From the NCBI GenBank assembly GCA_008360955.1, contig LUCM01000658.1:93652-157651 (forward strand): a stretch of 64,000 bases of DNA. Direction: 5' to 3'. The position numbers were made by a program, and so were the translations under genes. The notes beneath the pieces are model-generated. The model searched no databases. It worked only from the letters and a program-made list of their open reading frames with translations, and was not told where the DNA came from. This document shows positions 1 through 10,625 of the stretch, piece by piece. Source of the DNA: Fasciolopsis buskii (taxonomy: Eukaryota > Platyhelminthes > Trematoda > Plagiorchiida > Fasciolidae). Each line of letters opens with the position of its first letter. The stretch's first letter is position 1.

Positions 1-302
1 TGACTCCCACATCCCGGAGACCTCCTAAAGCATCTTCCATCACCTCGTCCATGATGAAGTTGGACAGGAATGGAGAGATGAGACACCCTTGTCGAACGCC
101 ACTAGTCGTTTCGAATAAACTTGATAGTTCGCCGTATACTCTCATGCGACCATCGGTATGCGAGTAAAATGCTCGCAACAGGTTCACGACCTTCGTTGGC
201 ATACCCTTCCGGTCGAGGGCACTGATTAGTGCTGGTCGATCCACGGAGTCGAAAGCACCTTTCAAGTCGAGAAAGACTGCGATCGTAGGGCAGCGGTGCG
301 TG
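1..302 (-). pseudogene. LINE reverse transcriptase fragment (RTE-like), cut by window edge
   Basis: This is the palm of a non-LTR retrotransposon reverse transcriptase, read on the minus strand. Motif A reads FLDLKGAFDSVDR at about 236-274 and carries the first catalytic aspartate. Motif B reads GVRQGCLISPFLSNF at about 56-100, followed by MDEVMEDALGGLRDVGV up to the window edge. The frame has no stop across these 300 bases, so this part is better preserved than the other LINE pieces nearby. The catalytic YADD box would lie beyond base 1. It is joined, near base 300, directly to the beginning of the endonuclease domain of the same kind of element, so roughly 600-700 residues of a normal LINE protein are missing. 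Family assignment (RTE-like, known from flatworms) rests on motif wording only. Confidence 0.85.
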
Positions 303-813
303 AAGGAAATATCTTGATGAGACATTTGGCGCAGTTAGTTGAAGTACTCTAATCGAATCCTGAATTCGTGTTTCACTCACGCAGCAGACATCAATCGAAA
401 GTGAGTCCACTGTCAGAGCTAAACGCGCCTGTTGGACAGCCTGCATTAGAGTGTGCACATTGAGAACCGAGATTCAGAGGCGGACGGGGCTTAAAAAAAT
501 GTGAGCTAACAAACTGAAAACCATCTACTACACTACTTGACAACGAACCGTTACGAGCATCGAGCGTGTTATCAGTGGGGGTAATATGGGTAGGCAGAAG
601 GGGCAAACAGATTGAGTTGGAGACAGAAGAGACAGGTTGAATGAAAGAGAGGGAGTTCTGAGCAGTAGCATACTTATCACTATCCACCTCATTCGATGCA
701 ATGGGCAGCGCGGTCCTGATTATCCTGCGCGACGACCGATGCAATATGGAATTATTTTTAGGCTTATAACTCATGGGGTTTGATGGACGGGTGCTGCTAG
801 GGAGTCCAGCCAC
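303..813 (-). pseudogene. LINE N-terminus and start of AP-endonuclease domain
   Basis: Minus strand, upstream part of the LINE whose reverse transcriptase occupies 1-302. A frame opening at 813 runs for about 115 codons, rich in Ser, Pro and Asn, and ends in KPRPPLNLGS. A one-base frame change near 460 then continues as NVHTLMQAVQQARLALTV and IDVCCVSETRIQDS, which is the beginning of an apurinic-like endonuclease domain (the ETR motif supplies the metal-binding glutamate). The endonuclease stops at RYFL near 303 and the reverse transcriptase begins at once, so most of the nuclease and the linker are deleted. The protein would have nicked target DNA for target-primed reverse transcription; this copy cannot. 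The N-terminal frame before the nuclease is assigned to the element by continuity only. Confidence 0.7.
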
Positions 814-984
814 TAAGCAGAAGAACGATTAGGGTTTTCGACCAGAGCCTTTGGTTCTGACAAGAACCTGACCGCAAGGCAGCGGGGCATAGCTGAGTGG
901 AAGCCCATCTACTTGGATCGGTTATTCTTCCACTCGCTTTTCCGACTGAGCTGCTAACTCAGATCAACCCCGACTTGGAGGACC
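814..984. other. Unassigned sequence between LINE pieces
   Basis: Lies upstream of the minus-strand LINE start and before a LINE tail-like segment on the plus strand. It could be 5' UTR of the former or 3' UTR of the latter. I see no coding or structural motif. Confidence 0.3.
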
Positions 985-1090
985 AGGCGACTACTTCATC
1001 AGGCCTCTACCCATTGACCTTCCAGACATGATTGGATCTTCGGCTTGAGATACTTCATCCTGTACTGCTCGTTGGATCACGGTGGCAGGC
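985..1090 (+). repeat. LINE 3'-UTR-like segment
   Basis: Shares an ordered set of short matches with 1455-1545 just downstream: a CAGGCCTC word, then ATTGGATCT, CTTGAGAT, ATCCTGT and CTG. The downstream copy directly follows a recognisable LINE C-terminus, so this one is probably the tail of another copy whose coding part has been lost. Similarity is moderate, so both are old. Confidence 0.5.
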
Positions 1091-1145
1091 AAGCCGTCAC
1101 GCCATGTCAAGGTGTAGTCTCGCTGAAATAGTGTACGAAACTAAT

Positions 1146-1545
1146 TAGACTACGTTGGTTGGGACACGTGTTGCGCATGTTGGACACTCATCTACCATGT
1201 CGTGCCTATTTTGTGTTCTTTCCAAGGAATGGACGAAGCCACTTGGAGGGCAACAGATGACGTGGCAACGCGGGATGATAAAATGTACAGCGAACTTAGG
1301 TAAAGTAGGTGTCTCACGTCTCCGTGGTTGGGGTCCGAAAGACTCATCAACTAGCTGGCTGGAAACCCTGAAGGATAAGGTAGTGAGCCGTGAACAGTGG
1401 CGATCGTGTTGTCATTTTCTATCGAATCAGAATGAACAGGAAACAACTTCGACAGGCCTCGATCTATTTTCCTTCAGGGCATAATTGGATCTCTGGCTTG
1501 AGATGGACTATCCTGTTCTGCTGGTTCGATGCATTCACACCGTTA
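1146..1545 (+). pseudogene. C-terminal end and 3' tail of an RTE-like LINE
   Basis: The plus strand reads LRWLGHVLRM at 1150-1180, then in another frame GGQQMTWQRGM, VSRLRGWGPKDSSTSWLET and REQWRSCCHF up to about 1425. These are the last blocks of the RTE-like LINE protein, where RWLGHVLRM and the terminal WL-T and W-R-CC pattern are conserved in flatworm elements. One frameshift near 1245 separates the two blocks. The coding part ends near 1482 and runs into a tail segment that resembles 985-1090. The upstream polymerase domain is absent, so this is either a 5'-truncated insertion or a remnant after deletion. It is not functional. Confidence 0.8.
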
Positions 1546-1617
1546 CACCACGACTAGTTGTAGTCTTGTCGTGACAGCGTTGTTCCAGTATTCATAAAGG
1601 TTTGTGCAGTCACTACG

Positions 1618-1995
1618 CCAACCATAGGGACACTAGCCTAATCTCGATTGCGTCAAAGCTACTTTCGTCCGTCATTCTTCGCAGGTTGTACAACACGCAT
1701 GAAGGGCAAACTCATGAGGAACAGGCTGGGTTTCGCACTGGTCGTGGATGAGTTAATCAAATCTTCACCCTGCGACAGGTGTTGGAGTACCGTTTTAGCT
1801 CCCAAAGACCAACGGTCATCATGTTCCTGTAGTTTCACGCAGTCTTTGACTTTGTTGATGGGTCTGCACTATGGCACTGTTTGTTGGAGAATGAAGTGCC
1901 TGAATAGAATGTGTCGATCCTCAGAGATTTGTGCCGTCATAGGTCAGGTTGGGTTAGGGCTTATGGCTAGCTTTCGCCACCCTTCGTCGTTTCCA
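1618..1995 (+). pseudogene. RTE-like LINE reverse transcriptase fragment with stops
   Basis: The plus strand reads NHRDTSLISIASKLLSSVIL, then RRLYNTHEGQTHEEQAGFRT, GRG, a stop, VNQIFTLRQVLEYRF and PTVIMFL, a stop, then FHAVFDFVDGSALW. This matches the finger and palm blocks of the same LINE family (SLISIASKLL, EEQAGFRPGRG, IFTLRQ-LE, PTI-VFLD, AFDSVDR). At least three in-frame stops are visible, and the first catalytic aspartate codon is replaced by a stop. Recognisable similarity fades after about 1990, next to the single ambiguous base at 2002. The piece follows a LINE C-terminus (1146-1545), so two different copies lie head to tail here. Confidence 0.85.
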
Positions 1996-2001
1996 ATGGA
2001 G

Positions 2002-2002
2002 N
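2002..2002. other. Single ambiguous base (N)
   Basis: One undetermined base inside degraded LINE sequence. It has no effect on any call. Confidence 0.99.
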
Positions 2003-2401
2003 CAAATCAGAGAAGAGCGAAAAACACCCGTAGGAAGATCATTTATTATCATGGTATGCGTAGTAGGTGTTGTATTACTCGGTCGCCCGCTCTAGAGTAA
2101 GCCTTTTTATTCGAGGATGCACATCTAGCCTTTGGGAGGCCAAGCGCGTTCTGCAAGACAGCAGAATCATTCCACATGGGTCGGTGGCCATCTGATCGGT
2201 TCATGCGCCTCTTCTAGTAAGCTTTGCCGGATCAGTGGAATATGATCGAACATTGGAAGTAGATAAAAGAAGTTCTGCACTTGGTGGCAACTGCCACGTA
2301 GGACTCTAGACGGCGTACGCCTCAGAAGAGATGGATATCATCTGTTTAATGCTCGCACATCTGTCCCTCCGGATACTACAGGCAATGAAATGTGTGAAAC
2401 C
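2003..2401 (+). other. Probable degraded LINE sequence, unassigned
   Basis: Sits between two recognisable LINE pieces in the same orientation and probably derives from them. No block can be aligned with confidence. Confidence 0.3.
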
Positions 2402-2640
2402 CTGAAGTGTCAACTGACCAAGAGCTTGAGAAATGATTGGAAGCAGTGGTGAGCATGGATTGACTTGGAAAAGGAGCCAATATCTGGCGATTGGTGTGCA
2501 TCGGTGATTACGCCGATTTACAAGATGAAAGATCCTTCTGTGAAAAGCACAGAGTTATTTTAGTAAGTATTGCTTCCAACCCGCCTGCGGATAGCATCTT
2601 CCGGTGTCCGCGAAAGGAATACGCATGACAATTGATAAAA
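2402..2640 (+). pseudogene. RTE-like LINE fragment with internal deletion (linker joined to RT start)
   Basis: One plus-strand frame reads LKCQLTKSLRNDWKQW, a stop, then AWIDLEKEPISGDWCASVITPIYKMKD and on to a stop at about 2563. The first half resembles the region between nuclease and polymerase (KSLRNDREQWW in related elements). The second half resembles the opening of the polymerase domain (W-SV-PIYKKGD). In an intact element these blocks are well over 100 residues apart, so an in-frame deletion joins them near ISGDW. Further blocks resembling SIAS and the RERNTH stretch follow in shifted frames up to about 2640. Confidence 0.65.
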
Positions 2641-3484
2641 GCCGATCGGACCTCTTGTATGTGTTAAGCACTTCGTCCGAGGTACGAGCACATGGTGAAA
2701 CGACTGCCAAATTGGCAAAACCTACTTGCTTCATACACGTGCCCTGGTATTTGCTGCAGGTTGAACAAACGATCTACGCAACCCCGATCGGGTCGAAAAC
2801 GAACTAATTCCGCCCAAGGACCTCTCGCGAGTACTAGGTAGTGGGTGGCGAATCATTGCTGCAAACATTTCAGATAAGACACTTGTCCAAACATTTTCTT
2901 CGTAGTTTTCACAAAAGGATCTGTTTCGTTGACTGTAACTCGGCAAAGTCAGTGACTCATGTCTCGCCTTCTGAACATACTATCTTTCCCCGACAGGCTT
3001 TCGGAATTTCGTTAGCGTTTTTGTTAAAGGTTCCCGTTATCGTTAAAAACGAATGTGGATAACCCAACCTGTCCACCAGCCTTGTAACTCTTCAGAAGAG
3101 TTGACTGCTTATTTACCTCCATTTATGATGAAATATTGATTATTGTGCTTGCGGTCTACTGCTGAAGTGAGCCAACCGGAATGTTTTTTGAAGTGCTCTC
3201 CCAAATCCCACAATGAGCCATTAGGTACTGTGTTTACTTTGTTCACAATCAGTTTTTGTGGACTAATGCTCCCAGTCGTAATAGCCGCAACGGTTACTGG
3301 CCTCCTAAAGTAATAGTTCATAGTAGCCAAGCATAAGCGAGGCGATGAAAGAATCCGATAACTCACCGGTTTTCTATTAGCGTCATCAACTGAAGCTTTT
3401 GGCAGAGCACTTCAAAAACAAGTTCACCTTACGTACTTCCATTGAGGACCGTCCATTTACCCATGGAAGTGAACTAATTCAGGG
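2641..3484. other. No recognisable feature
   Basis: Lies between two LINE fragments. Short frames occur on both strands but carry no motif I can name. Confidence 0.4.
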
Positions 3485-3965
3485 AGAAGGCGGCGCTGCG
3501 TGAAATGGAGACCATCAGAAAAGTAGGTTTTTTTAGAATGCGTAAGGGGCCTGGGCTAGATGGGCCGTCCCCGTCTTTCTCCAAGGACGGTGGCCAAATG
3601 TTAACAAATGTTAACAAAACTCTTGGATTCAATATGAGTAAGGCTCCAAGTTCCTAATTACTGGTGTGAATCGGTGACTGCAGAGATTTTACCAGAAAGC
3701 TGATAGGCCCTCGCTTGAAAGCCACAGATGAGTCGGTTCGCTAGGCACCGCATGCAATCTGATCCCGGGAATTGTTTTTCGAAGGCTATATACATCACGC
3801 GAATGACGCAGCCTTGAGAATCAGGCAGGCATCCGACCCGATCTTAGTCATATTGGCCAAATCTTCAGTGGGACAAACCTTAGAAGATAGACAAACATAT
3901 GTCGGATGCTGCTGTGTTTACCAGTTGGCCTGACCAACACAATACGCCAGCATTACACGGCATAC
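3485..3965 (+). pseudogene. RTE-like LINE reverse transcriptase N-terminal fragment
   Basis: The plus strand reads RKGPGLDGPSPSFSKDGGQM at about 3540-3600, matching the K-PGPD-LPP-LFKDGG block that opens the LINE polymerase. A tandem 10-base duplication (TTAACAAATG at 3601-3620) follows. After stops and frame changes the blocks IGDCRDF, LIPGIVFRRLYTSRE, SLENQAGIRPD and HIGQIFS appear up to about 3890, matching IASKLL-VI-RRL, ENQAGFRPGRG and I-QIFTLR. The palm domain with the catalytic aspartates is missing. It is heavily decayed, with at least four stops or frame changes. Confidence 0.75.
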
Positions 3966-6829
3966 AATAGCATAATAGCCCAAGCCTGCGGCGTAGCAGG
4001 ACACTAACGCACACCAAGGCTGGAGACAACAATAAGGGCTGGAGAATTCAAGTCCCGTAGCCGCACAGCGGAATGGAATGATCCAGATGCCCCTGTGAGT
4101 GAAAGAAATCCACCACAGAACACCGGCGCGTTTATTGGTCAGAAGTCAAGTAAACCCTGTCCTTAACATAATTAAGTGGGGCGGCCTTGGTCAACAGGGG
4201 AAATAATTAATCACAATGAGGTTTAGTGAATGGTTTTGCGGTCATGAAAATTTCCAATCGCTCAATAATTGAAGTGAAGTCAGCCTCAAAATATCTCAAA
4301 AATTGTAGGTCGCTGTAGAAAGATAACAACAGAATTAGGATCGCCGACACCCAAACCGCTAGAGTGGTCTCCGTTTATAACAGATAGGTGACCTTTTTTA
4401 TCTGGTTTCGATTCGGGCAACCCTGCAATTTTCTGGTGCTGCTTCATTGGAAAACGTCTCAGAAAAACTGGCAGCACTCACTTGGTGTCACTACTAAAAT
4501 AGCTGACGTTAAGGCTATGCCTATGTTGGTCTTTCACCCTACTTCATCATGATGAATGATGTCCAGCTGGGCTGCTCATTTTCAATCTTTTTTCACATTC
4601 CTCATTCAGACGACGAGGTCAACTGACGTCCAAGTCTGGACGTAATTTCTTCCGAGCAAGCTTCAGAAACTCAACGAAACAAATCGAACGCGAACGAAGA
4701 AATAATCAATAGCTGAACCATCCCAACGACGCGTAGTCGCACCTACTTTCTGACTGGCTCGTCGCAAATTCGTTTTGCTTACAAATGTATATGCATACAT
4801 TTTAATCCACGTAACAACAATCTCGTCACAGGATAACCTCGGCCATAGGTTCACTGCCGTCTTCTGGCCTCGGCTGTCTGAATAAGGCCTTTTTGTAGCT
4901 GTTGGCGTGCAGCAATGCAGATTCAGGAGCGTGCAGTTTGTCTCCTCAAAAGTAGCGCTTGACAGGTTTCTCCTGCTGTTTAGGTCTTGGACTATGGCTC
5001 TTCCTATCGCGAGCCCTCTTCTCTTTTTCCGTAGATAGTGCTCAAATGAAGCAACCAAAACCAATGGCGCACGGTTGCTGGCTGCCTGGACTGAAATTGC
5101 AAATGCAAGTTCAGATAATCAAGTACCACTGCGACAAAATTCCCGATAAAATGCCCGTGTTTATTCGAAAGACAAAAGTGAAGCGCTGATTTTGAAATTG
5201 TCAACTCAATACATCACACATGCAGTACAAAAATAACCGAACATTCATTCAGAATATATTTCAGTTCGGCACTGAGAATATCTTTGCTTTCGTCATTTAA
5301 AAAGACTGCCTACGCGCGCGAAGTGATTTAGTAAAGAACTGAAAATCTGCTAAGGACGTTAAAAGGTAGCCAGGACTGTAGGAGGCAGCTTAGTGTTAGC
5401 TCCGATACCCGCTAATTATAAGTTTCCAGTGACTCCTGTTCTAGTGGCAAGTTTGCTGTTCAATGGCAGACCGAGGTCTTAGAGGTGACTCTGTTACCCG
5501 TAACCTTTTTTTCGCTCTCTGGGAAGCCGCTTGAGACTTGAGTTTGGGATGAGAAAGCCAGAAATGGCAACATGAGTTCCATGCCGTAAGCGAAACGACC
5601 ACGAAAGAGCATAGCACCCCTCGCCCAACGTAGGTTTGCAAAGCCGCGCTTTGCGGTCGTCTCAAGGTCAATGCCTGTCCATATGAGTAACATATTGTAT
5701 GTAGAGAAGAAGTTTCAGACTTGACACACACCGGTTGAGACCAGGGCAGCGTGCGAATCAAAATAACGACGATGGAAAACGAACCTGGAGGAACCGAGAA
5801 GACAAAGGAAGGACAGGGCTGCATCCATGCCACAGTTAGGTGGTCCTGTTTGTTTCTATTGGCATAATGTAGTTTCCAATACGAAGCACCTTGTGGGAGC
5901 GTTCCTTCGGGAAGGTTATTGTCCAGGTGCATGAATGCTGCTTTGTGATTTTATTTATTTGTTTGTCTGTGTAGTTGGAAGTAGGCCACCACACCCGTTC
6001 TTTTACAACTTGACTTACTTTCCTCCCATCTCACTTCTTTAACTTTCCCTTTAAGTTTGCCATGTTTGGCGTTTCCCTGGATGTCCCAATTGCTGTGTTT
6101 TTTTACCTCTATGCGACTGTGTTGTACTCTTTTTTAATTTCTTGTTCTGTTTTCCCTTATCGGGGCAGAGCGGCTGTCATTTTTTGACAAGTCTGCGATA
6201 GATCAGTAGCCTGCCTTTGACTTTCGTTTTTTCTCCCTTTTTCGTTCACCATTTGTTGTATGCAGCATCTCCTACCTTTTGACACTCGAAATTAATGAGA
6301 ATTCGCAGCTTTGACAACGATTTTTCTCCCCTGCCAGCTTCGTTTTCTGTGCTTACTACGCAGGTAGTGTTGATTTTCTGCCATGCTTGGGTCATTTATT
6401 TTAGAAAGAAAAATAGGAATGAAAATTACGGCCTTCAACTGTGTCGATTACTTAAGGCTGGGGTTTGATGGTCGTTGCTCTCCATGTCTTGCGTTCGGTT
6501 ATGAGTATGGAAACACTGTCGTCCAGCTCCCAGTATCATATTCAGCCAACGATCACACGCCGTGATCAAAAAAGGATTTCCGCAGCAAATAATAAGGTCG
6601 ATGAGCTGGACTACTGCATGCAAAACATATGCCATTTTTCAATAATGGCTCATAAGAACAAAGGGTTGAAGACAACCACTCAGAAACTGGGTGATGCTAA
6701 TCTTGAGCAATAAGCCAATGATGTGAGCTTACTCCGCTTGGGTGACTGCCTAAATCCAATCGTTCCGTTGCTTCCGCGAGTCAATTGCTCGCTGCGTTGT
6801 TGCCATTAGAACGCCCAGTTGCGCGCGAG
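3966..6829. other. No recognisable gene
   Basis: About 2.9 kb. The longest open frames are on the minus strand, at 4663-5064 (133 codons) and 5441-5932 (163 codons). Neither has a domain motif, signal peptide or homologous copy elsewhere in the window, so both may be chance. Sequence from about 5940 to 6360 is T-rich on the plus strand with several short T runs. Confidence 0.45.
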
Positions 6830-7110
6830 GATGTCAATCAGCTATTTTCATAGCTTGCGACAAGTCTGCGGCGGGGCACGGATTCGTTCCTCTGGATCGC
6901 TTGTTCACCCAAATCTTGACCGCCCGGCGCGGCCGTCACTTATGCCTTGCCCACGCACGCTCCGCTCGCATGCTCCGATCTCACGCTCCTGTGAAAATAT
7001 ACGCACCCTGCTACCGCTTCCGACTGTCTTTTCTTTGTAAGGGTTGTGTCGGGCTTTGCCAGTATTGCAGTTGTGCACAGCCGAGTGTGGGTGACGCTCA
7101 AGTGGTCACA
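6830..7110 (+). repeat. Dispersed repeat fragment, related to 52,690-52,889
   Basis: Shares with the inner end of both inverted-repeat arms (52,690-52,889 plus; 57,732-57,930 minus) an ordered series of words: a GATTYGYTCCTCYGGATCGC start, then CGCGGYCGYCA, CATGCNCG, CTACYRCTTCCG. The GC-rich core contrasts with its surroundings. Function unknown. Confidence 0.55.
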
Positions 7111-9764
7111 ACGGTTAAAGACAAGTAAACGTAATACGAGATCCGAACTCAGACAATCGGCCTTGCAGGCCCTTTATGACCGACAAGCCTTTTAAATGGT
7201 GGTTCCCTTTTTACATCAGTAACAACACATCAAGGGTTACGGAAAGTTGAAAGAATTGGTGAAATTCTACTCATTTTACACCTGGAAATTGGCAGCCATA
7301 TGCGGGCATATGGGGTGCAACCCCATGTCTCTTCAAAATTTCGTTTTCCAATTCACATACGCGAAGGACCCGGAGGACGTGGATTGCCATAGTTCACTTT
7401 AGTTTATTTAGACAACAATTTTTTAAGTTCGTTTTTCACAGGGCCGTTCTTGATCTACGTTCATTTGAGTGTCCAGATTTCTTCCGATGATACGCCCTGG
7501 CGTTTGGCACTCATCTTTTTCGGATGCAGATAAATGGGTCTCAGTATAATAAACAAAACTGGAACGATTCATCCCATCTTGAAGGCGAGAGACGCTACAA
7601 GTTTTAAACATTCCTAATCGAAGTCGCGTAATTTGAATGAGCAATCCATACCGCACCCAAGCGCTGTACCCCATGGGGCATGCACATGGACAGCTTGGAA
7701 TGAGCTCCAACCATAAAACTGAAACATAATGTAACTATTGCTGTGACTGTTGCCCCAAGCACAATGTTGCCCAAATGTAAATGCAAATTCAGGCTAACCC
7801 CAAAATAATGTTTCACAGAAGTAATTGCGCCTCCGTGCACTAATTCCATTGGATTATTGATATATCATAACACTATGTCAGTTGACGAGCCCATCATATT
7901 TGAACTATTCCTTTTCTGGGGCCAAATCGCGCCATAACCTTAGGTGTGCAACAAACTGTTGCGGGTGTCGAAGTTCAGTGATTTTCTTACGGCAGGTGAG
8001 ATGCTCGCTGTTTCTCGAGTTTTCACGAAGCTTCCTGCGTTGGAAACCCAATGCGAATTATTAGGAGCATTTCTTGCAGTAAAATAATTTGTCGGATGAT
8101 GTTGTCCAATCGCAAATGCTTGCGTGACATAATATCTATACAAAACCACAGAAACAGCATTCTTAGTGTTTGCTTTGAAGCAGTACATATGCCCATATCT
8201 CTTAAGGGATGCAAATGAAGACGCCTTCCGGGCATGGTGATTCCATTTATCTTCCAGGTGAATAGCTCTTATTTTTAGTACCATGGTAATTCGTTTTCTC
8301 TTGTAGGTGCGTTGTGCACCGCGTACGAAAGTGTGCAAGTGCCAGGAATCCAGGAGCCTTGTGTTTTTCACATATCCGTCTTCATCTATTTCAATCTTTG
8401 TAAGACTGGCTCACAAGTAAGCTTGACACATCAAATGTGCCAAAACCTGTGTAACTGTACGTCACATTTCCTCGGGCTTATATTCAGTGAGCTTGAAAAA
8501 TGCTTCGCTCCATAGCATGCCTGAAGGAAAGCGTGGGTACCCTGGTCGTCACTACAGATTCCCTGGAGACACTCCTGTATGCTCCCAGTGGTCGTTCAGT
8601 GGGTAGACAAATTACCTGCCAAAAACTTGTAAGAGCCGAACCGTCTGAATGACGCTGTGAACACCGGTGACGTTCAAAAGCATGTTGATTCGATTTTGTT
8701 TTCAGCAAATACGTTAGATCACCAAAATCAGACGCTACATACCCTGAGGCCTTTGGGTTACGGTAAAAAATGCTGTCACTAGTGATGGATGACAAACTGG
8801 CTGGGCGACATTTACAGCCTAACGATAGAGAGTCATCGGTCTATGCAGTTAGAGACAGTTCCATACACTGGACATCTCGCTGCTTCACCGATGCAACCAT
8901 AGGCAATCAGACATTCTGAAACCAACCAGTACCTGAGATTGAAAGACGCCCGCGGAACTGGTTGCATTACTCTGGCGCCCGCGGCTTTGGCATTAGGCGC
9001 AGCAGGTACACACAACGAAAGAACACCAGTTTACCCTGACAAGGACGATTAGCCAAATCATTTTTATGATATCCGTCATTCGCATGGGGTCAACTACGTA
9101 ACTTGCATTAGATTGGGGAGGTCATCATGGCTCTAGTTTAAGTTATTTACGCGGTATATTAATAGCAGTATTATTGCGGTGAAAACAGGCAGTGATGATT
9201 ACAAGTTTACTTTGTAAATGTGCGACTCAGTAACTGCCTTACAACTTGTGACACCTCGAGAAGCAGTGCATAGTGGCTTCCAAGATAGAGGTTATAGGGC
9301 AGTTTATTAGGCTATATAGAACTTAGGTATGATTTTCATTCTCCTTTTTACAGATGCCACCAGACCAACGTGTAAAAATCAAGAAACCAAGGGGAACCAC
9401 ACTGAGCGTTCCTTAAATCAGTTTCACACATCCTAGAGAACGTCGATTTTACTTTTTAGCGACCAGTGCATCAGAAAATTGTTCTTTCCAGTGGTGTCAC
9501 CTTCATTGGAAGGGAAAGTTTCTTATCGATCGCGCATTGCAGAAAGAATTGTTTACAACAATGGAAACGTAGGGCAGACCCCAGGGAAACTCCGGGAATT
9601 GGGAAAACTTACCGGCCCGGCTAGATTTCCAAAGTACTTCTGATTTTCCCGCTAGATCGCGATTGCTAAGCAACTGACTGTAGACGCCTTGATTTGCAAC
9701 GCTCAAATTATAAAAACACGCTAACTGTGTGTGTGGCTTTGCCATACAAATCCAGGCAGTGTAG
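7111..9764. other. No recognisable feature
   Basis: About 2.65 kb. The longest open frame is on the minus strand at 7940-8371 (143 codons) and has no motif. I see no repeat shared with the rest of the window. Confidence 0.45.
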
Positions 9765-10625
9765 ATCCCAGCCAATGACTGTCCCCGGTGCCTCATCTCG
9801 ATTGGCCAAACAGATATTAACACTGTTGAAATGTTACGCAAACCCCCAACCTCCAGACCCCTGCCACCACAGAACACCAAACCCTCTGATATCAAAAAAA
9901 GGCAGCACACAGACCATTCATGGCAAGTGTATTTAGGGATTGCTTGTAAATCATACACGTACTGTTTTTTTCCCGCCACATATCACAGCCCGCCCCGATC
10001 CGCTTGAGTCCAATGACCATTTTTGTTTGTTCTACTGTCTCTCCGTCCACAATTCTTCATATTTTTTCGTCCCGCAAATTGTTTGATGCAACCTTGAATG
10101 TTTCCAGCTGTTTCATTTTAAGCATTATTTCGACTATTGAATGTTGTTATTTACCATTCTCCATCCACCTCATTTGATATCCAGTGTGATTTTGACTCTT
10201 CTCCATCACGTTATTACACCCATTTTAATCTTCAAGTATACCATATAACCCTTCTGATTTCTGATGAAACCGGCCATTTGACAACGCCCACCATTGCCTC
10301 CAGGCCAAGCTTCGCATCTGCGATACGCACCTTTGATGCGTTTAAACATGGATTGACCCGCTGTGCGCGACTCATAGTCAGCCCCAGAAAGTTTCGGCGA
10401 TGGATTATCTAGCTCTGATTTAAAGCCCAAAAACTGGTGATTAGCCCTCCTTGTTACAGTTTATGTTCATGAGGGCACAGACGCTGCATCTTCACGCCTA
10501 AATTTTGTTTTCTGATTTTGCACTGCGCCATCTTTGTGTAACTTTGATCTTGCCTTGCGCATGACTGTCGAATGTCAAGAAACATACCCCTTAATATTGT
10601 TGTTATCATTTTTATTATTAATCAT
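9765..10625 (+). repeat. HT repeat family, copy 1
   Basis: Diverged copy of the family also seen at 15.0 and 29.2 kb. Matching words run in order: CCCCCAACCTCCAGACC, CATTCATGGCAAGTGTATTT, CTCTCCGTCCA-AATTC, CATCCAC-TCAT-TGATAT-CAGTGTG, then TTTAAAC-TGG-TGACCCGC. It ends near 10,610 in the family terminus (TTTGATCTTGCCTTGCGCATG, a decayed hairpin, then GAAACATACCCCTTAATATTG). A plus-strand frame (10,137-10,412) and a minus-strand frame (10,206-10,430) are both open across it. Confidence 0.8.

Noticed and set aside
4663..5064. 133-codon minus-strand frame as a gene
   Set aside because: No motif and no sign of conservation.
5441..5932. 163-codon minus-strand open frame as a gene
   Set aside because: No motif; an overlapping shorter frame on the same strand (5,693-5,460) is equally open, as expected by chance.
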